From NCBI RefSeq assembly GCF_000146065.2, contig NC_020449.1, positions 1,402,654 through 1,466,653 of the forward strand: 64,000 nt of DNA, read 5' to 3'. The notes below the pieces were generated by a model. The model saw only the letters and a list, made by a program, of their open reading frames with translations, was not told the DNA's origin and ran no database searches. The position numbers and the translations under genes are program-made. Source of the stretch: Candidatus Cloacimonas acidaminovorans str. Evry (lineage in GTDB: Bacteria; Cloacimonadota; Cloacimonadia; Cloacimonadales; Cloacimonadaceae). Below are positions 44,776 through 54,820 of this stretch, one piece after another. Numbering within the stretch: the first letter of the stretch is position 1; each line of letters opens with the position of its first letter.

Positions 44776-47517
44776 GTGGATGCCAAAGAAATAAGAAAAA
44801 AAGCACAATTACAGAAAGCCAAACAGGCACAAAAAATACCTCCTGCCTATCAAAAACCAGTTCCTCGTCTTCTTTTTGAGGATGAAACAATGCGCCCCCA
44901 AAATATTGTGCCGGTAAAATTGAACCGTTGGATAGCTTTCGGGGTCTTTCTTGTCGTTTTAATTGTTTATATGTGTACTCAAGCACGCACTATGAGCTTT
45001 TGGGATAGCGGAGAATATGCAACCTGCATTAGCATTTTAGGAGTTCCCCATCCACCAGGAAATCCTTTTTACATTCTTTTAGGTAGAGCGATAGTTGCCA
45101 TTTTTGGTTGGGCTGTTCCCCATGGAATGATTGCTGCCTTCATTTCTGCCCTCTTTAGCGCTCTGGCAGTAATGTTTACTTACTTAATCACTATCCAACT
45201 TACCAGTATGCTGAAAATTAAACCTTGGGAAGCAATTTTTGCCGGAATTATTGCCTCATTTTACACTGCTTTTTCTTTCACTTTCTGGATGAATGCTGTT
45301 GAGGCGGAGGTCTATTCTGGGTTGGTTTTTTTTGTGAATTTAATCATCTGGCTCACTTTAATCTGGGTGCAAAAAAGCCGAGATTTTTCTCACCAGAATA
45401 TTCTGCTCTTAATTGCCTATCTCTTTTTCCTGGGCTTCTGTGTTCATCAGACAGCTTTACAAATAGCTCCCGCAATGCTGTTTATTGTTTGCTATCCTCT
45501 ACTAAGACAAGGAATTAAAAGTGGCAGTTTTTTCCCCAAACTCGTCGTCTATTCTATTTTTTTACTGGTGGGTTATTTCCTCTTCGGTGTGATAGGTAAA
45601 CAGGTGCAGATAGATGATTTGGACAAAATGGGTTTTGCTCTTGTCGCTTTCATTATTATATTTATAGAATTAAGAAAAGTGCTTGACCGCCGGATTTGGC
45701 TTTTGGGTATTGCTTTAGTTTTAGTTGGGCTTTCTTCCCATATTTATTTAATGGTGCGAGCTGCAGACAGACCTTTCATCAATGAAGGCAATCCCAGCAA
45801 CTGGAAAATGTTTCAGGAATATGTTTTAAGAAAACAATACGGTAATACGAGTTTTGTGCAAAGGCGGGGAAATTTCTTTAAAGACCAGTTAAATTATCAC
45901 TTTTTACGCTATTTTGGAATGCAATGGTTAAATGAGCCATTTTTCACAAAACCCTTAGGTGTAACTTCCGCTCTGTTGAAACCCATAGCTAATATTTTTA
46001 TTGCCTTTTTGGGTGTAGCGGGAGCAATGTTACAATTTCGCAAAAATAAACACAGTTTTTGGTATTTCTTCTCGGTAATCTTAATTACTACAGTAGTAAT
46101 GGTTTTTGTAATGAATCTTTCCGATGCCGAAGTTCGTGATCGTGATTACTTTTTTGTAGTTGCCTATAATATGTGGGCAATCTGGATGGGAATAGGAGCT
46201 TTGGCATTAGTTACACTGTGGAAAAGTAAACCTGTAAGAGTTGTTTTATTAATTTTTATGTGCCTTTTGCCCGTTAGCAATTTGATCTCTCAATATCGGG
46301 TTCACGATCGTTCTCAGGAATTTATCGCTCTGGATTATGGATTGAATTTCCTTAATTCGGTGGAAGAAAATGCCATCATTTTCACCAATGGAGATAATGA
46401 CACTTTTCCTCTCTGGTATGCACAAGCGGTTGAAGACCCTTATTCCAAAGAGAATATCTACCATGCCAGAGATGTTTATCCTACAAAGGAAAGTAAAGAA
46501 GCAATCGCTAAGGCAATGGAATATAAAAATAAATGCCTGAAGGGTATCCGGAAAGATGTTTCCGTTGCCAATCTTTCCCTTTTAAACACCAGCTGGTATA
46601 TCAGACAACTTAGAGACCAAGAAGGAATTCTGTTTAATATTCCTGATGACCAGTTAGATGAATTGGAACCAAGAAGAATTGAAAAACCGTTGGTTATTCT
46701 GGGACCACCGGATAATCCTTCAATGGGTTTTACAATGGATATACCTCCTACTGCCGAATGGAGAACAAATGAACCTTTCTATCGTGTTTCCGACCTTGCC
46801 GTGATGCAAATTGTGAAAGATAATTATGGCAAACGACCTATTTATTTTGCCGTAACCTGCGAAAGCTATGTTAATTTTAATGATTATGTTCGTAATGAAG
46901 GTATGGTTGGTAGAATTGTTTCCACTCCCAAAGAAGAACAAATAGACCCGGAACGCTTGTTACATAATATTGATGTGGTTTATAACTACCGCTCCATAGA
47001 AGACCCAAGGGTATATAAAGATGATAATATGAGACGACTCGTAATGAATTACGGTTCCGGTTTTGTGCGTGCCGCCAATTATTATATAGATACCGGAAAT
47101 TATCCTAAGGCCTTGGAATATATTAATAAAGCAAAGAAATTTGTGGATGATGAAATAAAATTGACCGAATTCTATACCAACTATTACAGCAAAACAGGAC
47201 AGTGGAACAAACTGGATGAATTTATCAATCGCCATCTCGTTACTCATCCCGATGGCTGGAAGATTTATTTAAGGTTTATTATTATGCATTTGGTAGATTA
47301 TTATCCCGATAAAATCATCACTTACATCAAAAAAGGGTTCCTGCTTTTCCCTGAGCAGGAATATTTTGCCCAATTTGCTGTCAGTTATGCTCAAGAATAT
47401 AAAGAATACGATGTAATTCATAAACTTCTGGAGGAAGTAGCTCCTAAACTTCAATATGATATAAGTGGATATCAATCTGACCTGGAAATGCTCTCTAAAC
47501 AAAAAATAAGTGAATAA
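44776..47517 (+). CDS. DUF2723 membrane protein (GT-C-like) with C-terminal TPR-like region
   Basis: 913 residues with a GTG start after AAGGAG. About ten membrane segments (about 52-500) include the family block SFWDSGEYATCISILGVPHP, then PGNPFYILLGR, whose acidic and histidine residues resemble the active loop of GT-C glycosyltransferases. A soluble C-terminal part (about 510-913) contains FTNGDNDTFPLWYAQ and helical TPR-like repeats (about 760-900). It probably transfers sugar from a lipid carrier to protein or lipid, by analogy with O-mannosyltransferases; this is not shown directly. Confidence 0.85.
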   Translation: MDAKEIRKKAQLQKAKQAQKIPPAYQKPVPRLLFEDETMRPQNIVPVKLNRWIAFGVFLVVLIVYMCTQARTMSFWDSGEYATCISILGVPHPPGNPFYILLGRAIVAIFGWAVPHGMIAAFISALFSALAVMFTYLITIQLTSMLKIKPWEAIFAGIIASFYTAFSFTFWMNAVEAEVYSGLVFFVNLIIWLTLIWVQKSRDFSHQNILLLIAYLFFLGFCVHQTALQIAPAMLFIVCYPLLRQGIKSGSFFPKLVVYSIFLLVGYFLFGVIGKQVQIDDLDKMGFALVAFIIIFIELRKVLDRRIWLLGIALVLVGLSSHIYLMVRAADRPFINEGNPSNWKMFQEYVLRKQYGNTSFVQRRGNFFKDQLNYHFLRYFGMQWLNEPFFTKPLGVTSALLKPIANIFIAFLGVAGAMLQFRKNKHSFWYFFSVILITTVVMVFVMNLSDAEVRDRDYFFVVAYNMWAIWMGIGALALVTLWKSKPVRVVLLIFMCLLPVSNLISQYRVHDRSQEFIALDYGLNFLNSVEENAIIFTNGDNDTFPLWYAQAVEDPYSKENIYHARDVYPTKESKEAIAKAMEYKNKCLKGIRKDVSVANLSLLNTSWYIRQLRDQEGILFNIPDDQLDELEPRRIEKPLVILGPPDNPSMGFTMDIPPTAEWRTNEPFYRVSDLAVMQIVKDNYGKRPIYFAVTCESYVNFNDYVRNEGMVGRIVSTPKEEQIDPERLLHNIDVVYNYRSIEDPRVYKDDNMRRLVMNYGSGFVRAANYYIDTGNYPKALEYINKAKKFVDDEIKLTEFYTNYYSKTGQWNKLDEFINRHLVTHPDGWKIYLRFIIMHLVDYYPDKIITYIKKGFLLFPEQEYFAQFAVSYAQEYKEYDVIHKLLEEVAPKLQYDISGYQSDLEMLSKQKISE

Positions 47518-47527
47518 ATGTAGAACG

Positions 47528-47609
47528 AATTAAGTCAGGAGTCGTCACTGCCGAAATAACTTTAACCCTATCTGAAAACTATTTTGGCAGTGAGGACTAA
47601 TGACGACCA
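47528..47609. repeat. GTCGTCA hairpin element, copy 2
   Basis: Shares the first 34 bases with 23820-23901 almost exactly, and has the same terminal TGACGACC. It occupies nearly the whole gap between the DUF2723 gene and the NapH-like gene. The centres differ, as expected of a mobile or structured element under selection at its ends. Confidence 0.65.
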
Positions 47610-47622
47610 AGAAAGACCCAAA

Positions 47623-48420
47623 ATGAATAAAAAAAGCAACAGACAATCCCTCAGGCATATTATCCAACTGCTTTTTTTATTGTTCTCCCTGGCTTTTTTG
47701 GCAGGCATTATCTTCTTTAGCTTGCCTTACACTATTCATACTATTTGTCCTTATGCCATAGTTTGTTTCGGCTTAAGCAAAAACATCCTTATTCAATATC
47801 TTGGCAACCCTTTCGCGATAACGATTGCCTTCAGCTTTTTAATTCTGGTTTTAACGATTTTTGGCAGTCGCCTTTTCTGTGCCTATATTTGCCCTCTGGG
47901 AACTTTGCAGGAAATTATCTATACCCTTTTCGGTAAAAAGCGAAAAAACAGAAAACAAATCCCTCAATTTCAAGAAAGGCGCTTTGCTTCTGTTAAATAT
48001 ATAGTGTTGGTTGTAACTATTATCCTTTCTCTAATAGGAGTAAACTATATTTTTATCCATTTATGCCCTGTTTATGCTCTTTCCCTTTTGCCTGATATAG
48101 CTGTTTGGGGTTTGATTGTAACTCTCGTAATAATTGTGGCGGGAATTTTTCTGGAACGCTTCTGGTGTCGTTTTCTTTGTCCTTACGCTGCTTTAATGAA
48201 TTTGTTTCAGCACCTGGGACAACTTGTCCATTTTCCCCGCTTAAAAATTCACCGTAATTTGGAACGCTGTAATGATTGCGAACTTTGCTCTCTATCTTGT
48301 CCGATGAATATTAATATCACAGAAGATGAATATGTGCAGAACCCTAATTGCATTCTTTGTTTCAAGTGTGCGGAAAAATGCCCTAAACCCGAAACTCTAA
48401 AAGGAAAAATGGAAAAATAG
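47623..48420 (+). CDS. NapH-like membrane iron-sulfur protein
   Basis: About 265 residues from the ATG at 47623. A longer frame reaches back into the repeat and is less likely. Four membrane segments carry two CxxxCP motifs (CAYICPLGTLQE and CRFLCPYAALMN). A C-terminal pair of 4Fe-4S sites follows, CNDCELCSLSCP and CILCFKCAEKCP. Such proteins pass electrons between the quinone pool or cytoplasm and periplasmic enzymes; the partner here is unknown. The following gene encodes a ferredoxin with no gap. Confidence 0.9.
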   Translation: MNKKSNRQSLRHIIQLLFLLFSLAFLAGIIFFSLPYTIHTICPYAIVCFGLSKNILIQYLGNPFAITIAFSFLILVLTIFGSRLFCAYICPLGTLQEIIYTLFGKKRKNRKQIPQFQERRFASVKYIVLVVTIILSLIGVNYIFIHLCPVYALSLLPDIAVWGLIVTLVIIVAGIFLERFWCRFLCPYAALMNLFQHLGQLVHFPRLKIHRNLERCNDCELCSLSCPMNINITEDEYVQNPNCILCFKCAEKCPKPETLKGKMEK

Positions 48421-48975
48421 ATGAAAGTTATTCTGCAAATATTGGTCTTACTGCTTTTGGGAGGTATTCTTATTTTCCTGTTCTACAATGCTTTCCTATC
48501 TTTTGCTATGAATAAAGATGACTGCTCTGTAACTTCAATTCCGCAACAGGAAAGCAGGCAATTTAATAACCATACCCTAAACTCTGATCGCCAGGATAAA
48601 ATTCCAACCCCTAAAGAAAATGAATTCTCATCTACAATAAGAACTCAGTCCCAAAATATTAAAACTGAACCATCTTCTACTCAACCGCAAGCTAAAACTT
48701 CCCTCTCCGAACTTCATCTTGAGGATAAACCTTTGTCTACAGAGCCATCAGAAACAACAAATACCTCCCATAAAACTATCTACCAAGTAAATAAAGACCT
48801 CTGTATTGGCTGTAAACTCTGTATCCGCTATTGTCCTGAAGGTGCTATCTCTATCAAAAACGGAAAAGCCGTAATTGATACTACAAAATGCACTGCTTGT
48901 GGAATCTGCTCTGACGGAAACAATAAAAACTTTTCGGGTTGCCCGGTTGGCGCTGTGTTTTCAAGAAAGTTATGA
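48421..48975 (+). CDS. Membrane-anchored 2x[4Fe-4S] ferredoxin-like protein
   Basis: 184 residues. An N-terminal membrane helix (about 3-25) and a Ser/Thr/Gln-rich linker (about 35-115) lead into a ferredoxin domain with CIGCKLCIRYCP and CTACGICSDGNNKNFSGCP. The second site has an enlarged gap between its third and fourth cysteines. The ATG directly follows the NapH-like stop, so the two probably form one electron-transfer unit. Confidence 0.85.
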   Translation: MKVILQILVLLLLGGILIFLFYNAFLSFAMNKDDCSVTSIPQQESRQFNNHTLNSDRQDKIPTPKENEFSSTIRTQSQNIKTEPSSTQPQAKTSLSELHLEDKPLSTEPSETTNTSHKTIYQVNKDLCIGCKLCIRYCPEGAISIKNGKAVIDTTKCTACGICSDGNNKNFSGCPVGAVFSRKL

Positions 48976-49292
48976 AGTGCTGGAGTGCTGGAGTGCTGGA
49001 GTCCAAAGTGCGGGAGTTCAAAGTTCTTAATGCTGGAGTTAATGAAAAGGTAAAACAAGCTCTGAACTTCCCCCAAATTTTCTTGTTAATCTTAAATCTA
49101 CATAATCTGCGTAATCTGCGTGAGAATTATTCTGCGTAATCTGCAGAACCTACACTTTTCAACTTGACAAATAGTAACTGCCTATTTCTATAAAATTCAG
49201 TTGCTGAATATCATTTTTTCTAAAATATACTTCAGCGCCATAACTCATTATTTATAAATAAGATATTGACTTAAGAAAATAGAGGTTTGAAG
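48976..49292. other. Intergenic region with 8-bp tandem repeat
   Basis: AGTGCTGG is repeated every 8 bp at about 48975-49000, with degenerate units to 49050. CTGCGTAAT-type repeats occur near 49100-49145. TTGACA (49164-49169) and TATAAA (49189-49194), 19 bases apart, form a candidate promoter for nrdD. Confidence 0.65.
49164..49194 (+). promoter_or_regulatory. Candidate nrdD promoter TTGACA-N19-TATAAA
   Basis: The -35 hexamer and a TATAAA hexamer are separated by 19 bases, the same spacing as the TTTGG promoters here but with a conventional -10. The transcript would start about 90 bases before nrdD. I see no NrdR-box pair. Confidence 0.4.
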
Positions 49293-51419
49293 ATGTTTTC
49301 ATCTATTCGCAAAAGAAACGGTTCTATCGTTCCTTTTAAACAACAAAAAATAGCCAAAGCAATTGAAAGTGCAGGACTTGCCACAGGTGAATTCGGAAAA
49401 GATATTGCCGGGGTTTTAACCTTACGGGTTTTGAATTTGGCACAGCAGGTTATTCAAGATGAAATTCCTGAAGTGGAAAAGATTCAGGATATTGTAGAAG
49501 AGGTCCTGCTTGCCTCACCTTACAAAAAGACCGCCAAAGCATATATTATTTATCGTGATCAGCATTCTCGGATTCGGGAACTTGTTTCCAAAGCTGGAGT
49601 GGAATTGATAGATCAATATTTGGAAAAGTTGGATTGGCAGGTGAATGAAAATTCCAATATGGCATATTCTCTGCAGGGATTGAATAATTACATCGCTTCG
49701 GAAGTAAGTAAGACATACTGGCTGAATAAAATATATCCTCCGGAAATCAGGGAAGCACATTTAAGCGGGGATTTTCATATTCACGATTTGGGTCAACTTT
49801 CTGTTTATTGTGTAGGTTGGGATTTGATGGACCTTCTTTTAACGGGATTTTGTGGTGCGGAAGGAAAGGTGGAAAGTACTCCAGCCAAACATTTTAGAAG
49901 TGCATTAGGGCAAATTGTAAATTTCTTTTATACTTTACAGGGTGAAGCAGCAGGCGCACAAGCATTTTCCAGTTTTGATACTCTTTTAGCACCCTTTATT
50001 TATTATGACCGTTTAAGTTATAAAGAAGTAAAACAGGCACTGCAGGAATTTGTTTTCAACATCAATGTTCCTACCAGGGTTGGTTTTCAGACCCCTTTTA
50101 CCAATATCACTTTAGACCTGAAACCGCATCAGATTTATAAAGATCAGGCAGTTATCATTGGGGGCAAACCAAGGGATAAAAATTATGGTGATTTTCAGGC
50201 AGAAATGGACATTTTAAACAGAGCATTTCTGGAAGTAATGATTGAAGGTGATGCCAAAGGGCGGGTTTTCACTTTTCCGATTCCTACCTATAATATAACT
50301 AAGGATTTTGAATGGGATAATCCTAATCTGGAATATTTATGGGAAGTAACTGCCAAATACGGTATTCCCTATTTTTCCAATTTCGTAAATTCTGATATGG
50401 ACCCCAAAGATGCACGCAGTATGTGTTGTCGTTTGCGTTTGGATACCAGAAAACTGGAAACCAGGGGTGGTGGACTTTTTGGTGCTAATCCTTTAACCGG
50501 TTCCATCGGAGTGGTAACTATTAATTTACCTCGTATCGGTTATCTGGCAAAAACGGAAGAGGAATTTTTTCAGCTTTTGGAGGAGCGTTTACTGCTGGCA
50601 AAAAAATCCCTGGAAATAAAACGCAAGGTGCTGGAGAATTTTACTGCTGGTGGACTTTATCCTTACACCAAGTTCTATCTGAAAAGCATTTATGAACGTT
50701 TTCAGCAATACTGGAAAAACCATTTTTCCACTATCGGAATTATCGGTATGAACGAAGCGATGTTAAACTTTATGGGTGAAAACTTAGGAACAAAGAAAGC
50801 TAATGCCTTTGCCTTAAAAATAATGGATTACCTGCGTAAGCGTTTACTGGAATTTCAGGAAGAAACCCAAAATAATTATAATCTGGAAGCAACTCCTGCC
50901 GAAGGAACAAGTTATCGTTTGGCGCTTTTGGATAGAAAACATTTTCCCGATATCATTTGTGCCAATTGTGATGCGGATTCACCTTTTTATACCAATAGCA
51001 GTCAATTACCTGTAAACTTTTCGGATGATATCTTTGAGGTTTTGGATTTGCAGGATGAACTTCAGACCAAATATACCGGTGGAACGGTTTTGCATATCTT
51101 CGGTGGAGAAAGAGTTGAATATGGACAAAGCATAAAAGCCCTGGTAAAAACAATCTGTGAGGGTTACCGTTTGCCCTATTTTACTTTTTCTCCAACCTTC
51201 AGTATTTGTCCTCAGCATGGTTATTTGGATGGTGAACAGCCAATTTGTCCTCTCTGTCAAAAAAAGACAGAGGTTTTTTCCCGAATTGTTGGCTATTTAC
51301 GTCCCGTTTCTCAATGGAATGAAGGCAAGCAAGCCGAATTTAAGATGCGCACCAATTTTGATCTGCAAAAGAGCAAGAAAAAAGATAGTTCCGCAATCGC
51401 TAAAAGTCATTTTGCTTAG
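49293..51419 (+). CDS. nrdD: Anaerobic ribonucleoside-triphosphate reductase (class III)
   Basis: 708 residues from the ATG at 49293, seven bases after AGAGG. An N-terminal ATP-cone (about 3-92) precedes the glycyl-radical catalytic domain. The C-terminus has the zinc site CPQHGYLDGEQPICPLC and the radical loop RIVGYLRPVSQWNEGK, where Gly667 is the expected radical residue. It reduces NTPs to dNTPs without oxygen. nrdG lies 9 bp downstream. Confidence 0.96.
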   Translation: MFSSIRKRNGSIVPFKQQKIAKAIESAGLATGEFGKDIAGVLTLRVLNLAQQVIQDEIPEVEKIQDIVEEVLLASPYKKTAKAYIIYRDQHSRIRELVSKAGVELIDQYLEKLDWQVNENSNMAYSLQGLNNYIASEVSKTYWLNKIYPPEIREAHLSGDFHIHDLGQLSVYCVGWDLMDLLLTGFCGAEGKVESTPAKHFRSALGQIVNFFYTLQGEAAGAQAFSSFDTLLAPFIYYDRLSYKEVKQALQEFVFNINVPTRVGFQTPFTNITLDLKPHQIYKDQAVIIGGKPRDKNYGDFQAEMDILNRAFLEVMIEGDAKGRVFTFPIPTYNITKDFEWDNPNLEYLWEVTAKYGIPYFSNFVNSDMDPKDARSMCCRLRLDTRKLETRGGGLFGANPLTGSIGVVTINLPRIGYLAKTEEEFFQLLEERLLLAKKSLEIKRKVLENFTAGGLYPYTKFYLKSIYERFQQYWKNHFSTIGIIGMNEAMLNFMGENLGTKKANAFALKIMDYLRKRLLEFQEETQNNYNLEATPAEGTSYRLALLDRKHFPDIICANCDADSPFYTNSSQLPVNFSDDIFEVLDLQDELQTKYTGGTVLHIFGGERVEYGQSIKALVKTICEGYRLPYFTFSPTFSICPQHGYLDGEQPICPLCQKKTEVFSRIVGYLRPVSQWNEGKQAEFKMRTNFDLQKSKKKDSSAIAKSHFA

Positions 51420-51428
51420 GACCAGATA

Positions 51429-52142
51429 ATGAATATTGGAGGGTTGCAAAAATTTTCGCTGTTGGATTATCCGGGTCAGTTATCTGCCATTGTTTTTACG
51501 CAGGGCTGCAATTTTCGCTGTCCTTATTGTCATAATCCCGAACTTGTTGATCCCCAAAGATATAGCCCCTTGCTGGAAACAGAAAAGGTTCTGCGTTTTC
51601 TTTATCGTCGTCATAAGAAACTTTCCGCAGTAGTAGTTACAGGAGGTGAACCAACCTTGCAAGAAGACCTTATTCCTTTTCTAAAGTTAACAAAAGCAAT
51701 GCGTTACAAAATAAAATTGGATACTAACGGTTCTCGTCCTGAGGTCTTACAGGAAATCGTTAATCAAGGACTGGTGGATTATTTTGCGATGGATATAAAA
51801 GCCCCGTTGAAACTTTATAAAGTTATAACCAGAGCGGATTTGGAGGTAGGAACAATAGAAAAAAGTATGGAGCTTATTCGCCGATCAGGAGTTGATTATG
51901 AATTCCGCACTACTTATTTTGATTTGCTTTTAAGCACTTATGACCTTGCTTCTATGCAAGATTTACTGAAGCCAGGCGATAAATTTATCATTCAACAATG
52001 CCATTACAACAAGACCCTGGATGAAATCAAAAGAGAAAATATAGTAACCGGTTCTTTCTCTTTCCATGAAAATCCTGCCTGTCTCTCGTTAATCCATTGG
52101 GGCACAGAACATAGCATAAAAATATCTTTGCGCAGTTTATGA
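51429..52142 (+). CDS. nrdG: Anaerobic RNR-activating radical SAM protein
   Basis: 237 residues with the radical SAM motif C27-NFR-C31-PY-C34 inside FTQGCNFRCPYCHNPELV, then VVTGGEPTLQ. It probably installs the glycyl radical on NrdD. The length and sequence fit the longer archaeal/bacterial NrdG subtype (TIGR02495-like). Its stop overlaps the next gene as ATGA. Confidence 0.93.
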   Translation: MNIGGLQKFSLLDYPGQLSAIVFTQGCNFRCPYCHNPELVDPQRYSPLLETEKVLRFLYRRHKKLSAVVVTGGEPTLQEDLIPFLKLTKAMRYKIKLDTNGSRPEVLQEIVNQGLVDYFAMDIKAPLKLYKVITRADLEVGTIEKSMELIRRSGVDYEFRTTYFDLLLSTYDLASMQDLLKPGDKFIIQQCHYNKTLDEIKRENIVTGSFSFHENPACLSLIHWGTEHSIKISLRSL

Positions 52143-54562
52143 AAGTTAATATTGAGCACCTTCTGCCTTTTGTGGAAAAACCATCCAGATATATAGACAA
52201 TGAAATTAATGCCTGGAGAAAGGATTTTTCCGCCTTTCAAGTCCATTTCGCTTTTGCTTTTCCCGATACTTATGAACTGGGAATTTCACATTTGGGCATA
52301 AAAATACTCTATTCCCTGATCAATGAATTGGATTATGCTATGGCAGACAGGGTTTATCTTCCCTGGATTGATTTGATTGATTTAATGAGGGAAGAGGAAT
52401 TGGAACTTTTCGGTTGGGAAAGCAGAAGGCAGGTTAAGGACTTTGACATCTTAGGAATTACCCTGCAAAGTGAACTTAATTACACTAATGTGCTGGAACT
52501 GGTTAAGTTAAGCGGAATAGATATACACAGCAAACAACGGCAAGAAACAGACCCAATAATTCTAGCAGGAGGTCCTTGTGCCGTAAATCCTTTACCTTTA
52601 GCTCCTTTTATAGATGTGTTTTTTATCGGGGAAGCCGAAGAAGGCATCATTCAAATTGCCGAAATTCTAAAAAACGAAAAGAAGCGTTCTGAGCGAATTA
52701 AACAAATTTCCAAGCTACCATCCTGTTATGTTCCTGCTCTGCATAATAACATTGATCTTATTCATTGTCGTAAATATACTGCTTTTCATACATCTAAATC
52801 ACAACACAGTCCTCAATTACTTTCCTGGCAATTGGCTACTCATAATCGCTATGTATCTGAAATTATGAGAGGTTGCTCCCGGGGTTGCCGATTTTGTTTT
52901 GCTGGTTATTTTTATCGTCCTGTGCGGGAACGCGAACCCAATGCTATCATAGAAAATATCCTAAAAGAAATAAAAGCAAGCGGTTGGGACGAAGTTGGTT
53001 TGTTATCCCTTTCCAGCAGTGATTATTCTTGCATTCAAAATTTGCTATTACAGTTGCCGAAAGTTATTGAGACCCAAAAAACCCATATTGCTCTTCCCTC
53101 TTTAAGAGTGGACACTTTGGATAAGGAAATCGGTCAAGCGCTTAAAAGTTTGGGCAGAGAGGGCTTAACTATAGCTCCTGAAGCTGGCTCTGAACATTTA
53201 CGCCAGGTGATAAATAAAAACTTGAGCGAAGAACAAATCCTGGCTGGAATTGAAACCGCATTAAAATTTGGCTGGCAAAAGATTAAGCTCTATTTTATGC
53301 TTGGTTTGCCAAGTGAAACGGAAGACGATATTGAAGCAATTATTAAGCTTATCCATAAAATCAATGAATCGGGAAAAAGGCGTCTACAAATAAATGTAAC
53401 TCTTTCCCCTTTTGTCCCCAAACCGTTTACTCCTTTTCAGTGGTGTGCTCTGGAAGATGCAGAATCATTATTGAAAAAGGCAATCAAAATCAAATCCGCT
53501 TTTGCTAAATCTAAAAATATCAAAATCCGCTATCATACCATTGAAAATTCCATTCTGGAAGCATTACTTAGCCGGGGTGATACAAAAATAGCAGAAGTTA
53601 TTGAACTCGCTTTTACCAAGGGTGCCCGTTTTGATGGTTGGAATGAGTGTTTTAATTTTTCCTGGTGGCAGGAGGCAATAGCTGAATGTAATATTAACTT
53701 AAATAGTTATTTGGGTTCACGCAATCCACAAGACAAATTGCCCTGGGATTTTATTTCCCTGGGTATAGATAAGAATTTTCTTCTTTCCGAATGGGAAAAA
53801 GCAAAAGCAGGAATTCAAACACCGGATTGCAGAGAGCTTTGTTCTTCCTGCGGAATTTGCAATGAGGAAGTGCAAACTAAAACAGCAAAAGGTAGTTTAT
53901 TAGAAACAGATAACTTGCAGCAGAATAAGAAAATCCCGCTTTATCAAGCAGCTCAATATAAATATCGGGTTTATTATCAAAAAACGGGACTTTTACGCTT
54001 TATTTCTCATTTGGATTGGATGCGTATGCTTTTCCGCAGAATATCCGTTTTAGAACTGAAAACTGTCTTTACACAAGGGTTTAATCCCCATCCCAAGGTT
54101 TCTTTATGCCCTCCTTTAGCAGTTGGAATTGAGGGTTTGGCAGAATATTTTGATCTCTCTTTTTATCAACCCTATCCAGCGGAACTAATTTTGCAGGAAT
54201 TTAACAAAACCCAAATTCCTGATTTTACTGTAACTGCCGTTGAGCCCATAAAAACAAAAATTACTCCGCCAAAAACTGAATTGCTCAGCACTATTTTCCC
54301 TGACTCTTTATATTTGCATATAAGAGATAAAATCAAATTCTTTAAGCTAAGTAAGATATTTACTTACACAAAAGGCACTCCTCCTAATGTGAAAAACTAT
54401 GATCTGAAAGAGATTATCGTTTCCATAAACCTAATCGGTAACGAACTGCAACTGGAAAAATTGCTGGAAAGCCCTTCTGTATATGAAATTCTGCCTGCTG
54501 TTTTAACCCTGGAAAAAACAATGCTCTATCAGCAAAAAATTTACCGTAACGGCTTTCGCTAA
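52139..54562 (+). CDS. TIGR03960-type radical SAM protein with C-terminal DUF2344 domain
   Basis: 807 residues. The N-terminal B12-binding-like region includes DTYELGISHLGIKILY and ILAGGPCAVNPLP. The radical SAM core contains RGCSRGCRFCFAGYFYRPVR (C246, C250, C253), and a small cysteine set CRELCSSCGICNEE lies near 562-576. A DUF2344 domain follows from about 605 (KTGLLRFISHLDWMRMLFRR, TQGFNPHPKVSLCPPLAVGI). In other bacteria these halves are often adjacent to ribosomal or RNase G genes. The reaction is unknown. It is coupled to nrdG and to the zinc-ribbon gene. Confidence 0.9.
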   Translation: MKVNIEHLLPFVEKPSRYIDNEINAWRKDFSAFQVHFAFAFPDTYELGISHLGIKILYSLINELDYAMADRVYLPWIDLIDLMREEELELFGWESRRQVKDFDILGITLQSELNYTNVLELVKLSGIDIHSKQRQETDPIILAGGPCAVNPLPLAPFIDVFFIGEAEEGIIQIAEILKNEKKRSERIKQISKLPSCYVPALHNNIDLIHCRKYTAFHTSKSQHSPQLLSWQLATHNRYVSEIMRGCSRGCRFCFAGYFYRPVREREPNAIIENILKEIKASGWDEVGLLSLSSSDYSCIQNLLLQLPKVIETQKTHIALPSLRVDTLDKEIGQALKSLGREGLTIAPEAGSEHLRQVINKNLSEEQILAGIETALKFGWQKIKLYFMLGLPSETEDDIEAIIKLIHKINESGKRRLQINVTLSPFVPKPFTPFQWCALEDAESLLKKAIKIKSAFAKSKNIKIRYHTIENSILEALLSRGDTKIAEVIELAFTKGARFDGWNECFNFSWWQEAIAECNINLNSYLGSRNPQDKLPWDFISLGIDKNFLLSEWEKAKAGIQTPDCRELCSSCGICNEEVQTKTAKGSLLETDNLQQNKKIPLYQAAQYKYRVYYQKTGLLRFISHLDWMRMLFRRISVLELKTVFTQGFNPHPKVSLCPPLAVGIEGLAEYFDLSFYQPYPAELILQEFNKTQIPDFTVTAVEPIKTKITPPKTELLSTIFPDSLYLHIRDKIKFFKLSKIFTYTKGTPPNVKNYDLKEIIVSINLIGNELQLEKLLESPSVYEILPAVLTLEKTMLYQQKIYRNGFR

Positions 54563-54820
54563 ATGAAAACAGGCAAAATAATTGATGTTAAATGCCGCTG
54601 TGGATACACCCTTTTTCGTTATTACAAAGCAGGAAAGGGACGCCTGATCAAATGCATAATAAGTAGATTAACTGAGGATTTTGTAGGACTGAAAGGCGCA
54701 GAAACATTTTCTCGACCCAAGTGTCCAAAATGTGGTAAAGAACTGGGAATCATCAAGATGATTCACGGAGAGCCAGCTCTAAAACTTAACCAGGGAACGA
54801 TTGAGACAATCCGACTGTAA
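54563..54820 (+). CDS. Small zinc-ribbon protein (85 aa)
   Basis: 85 residues with paired cysteines C11/C13 (KCRCGYTLFRYYKAGKG) and C54/C57 (RPKCPKCGKELG), a zinc-ribbon pattern. The ATG directly follows the stop of the radical SAM gene, so it is probably translated together with it. I know no defined function. Confidence 0.7.
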   Translation: MKTGKIIDVKCRCGYTLFRYYKAGKGRLIKCIISRLTEDFVGLKGAETFSRPKCPKCGKELGIIKMIHGEPALKLNQGTIETIRL

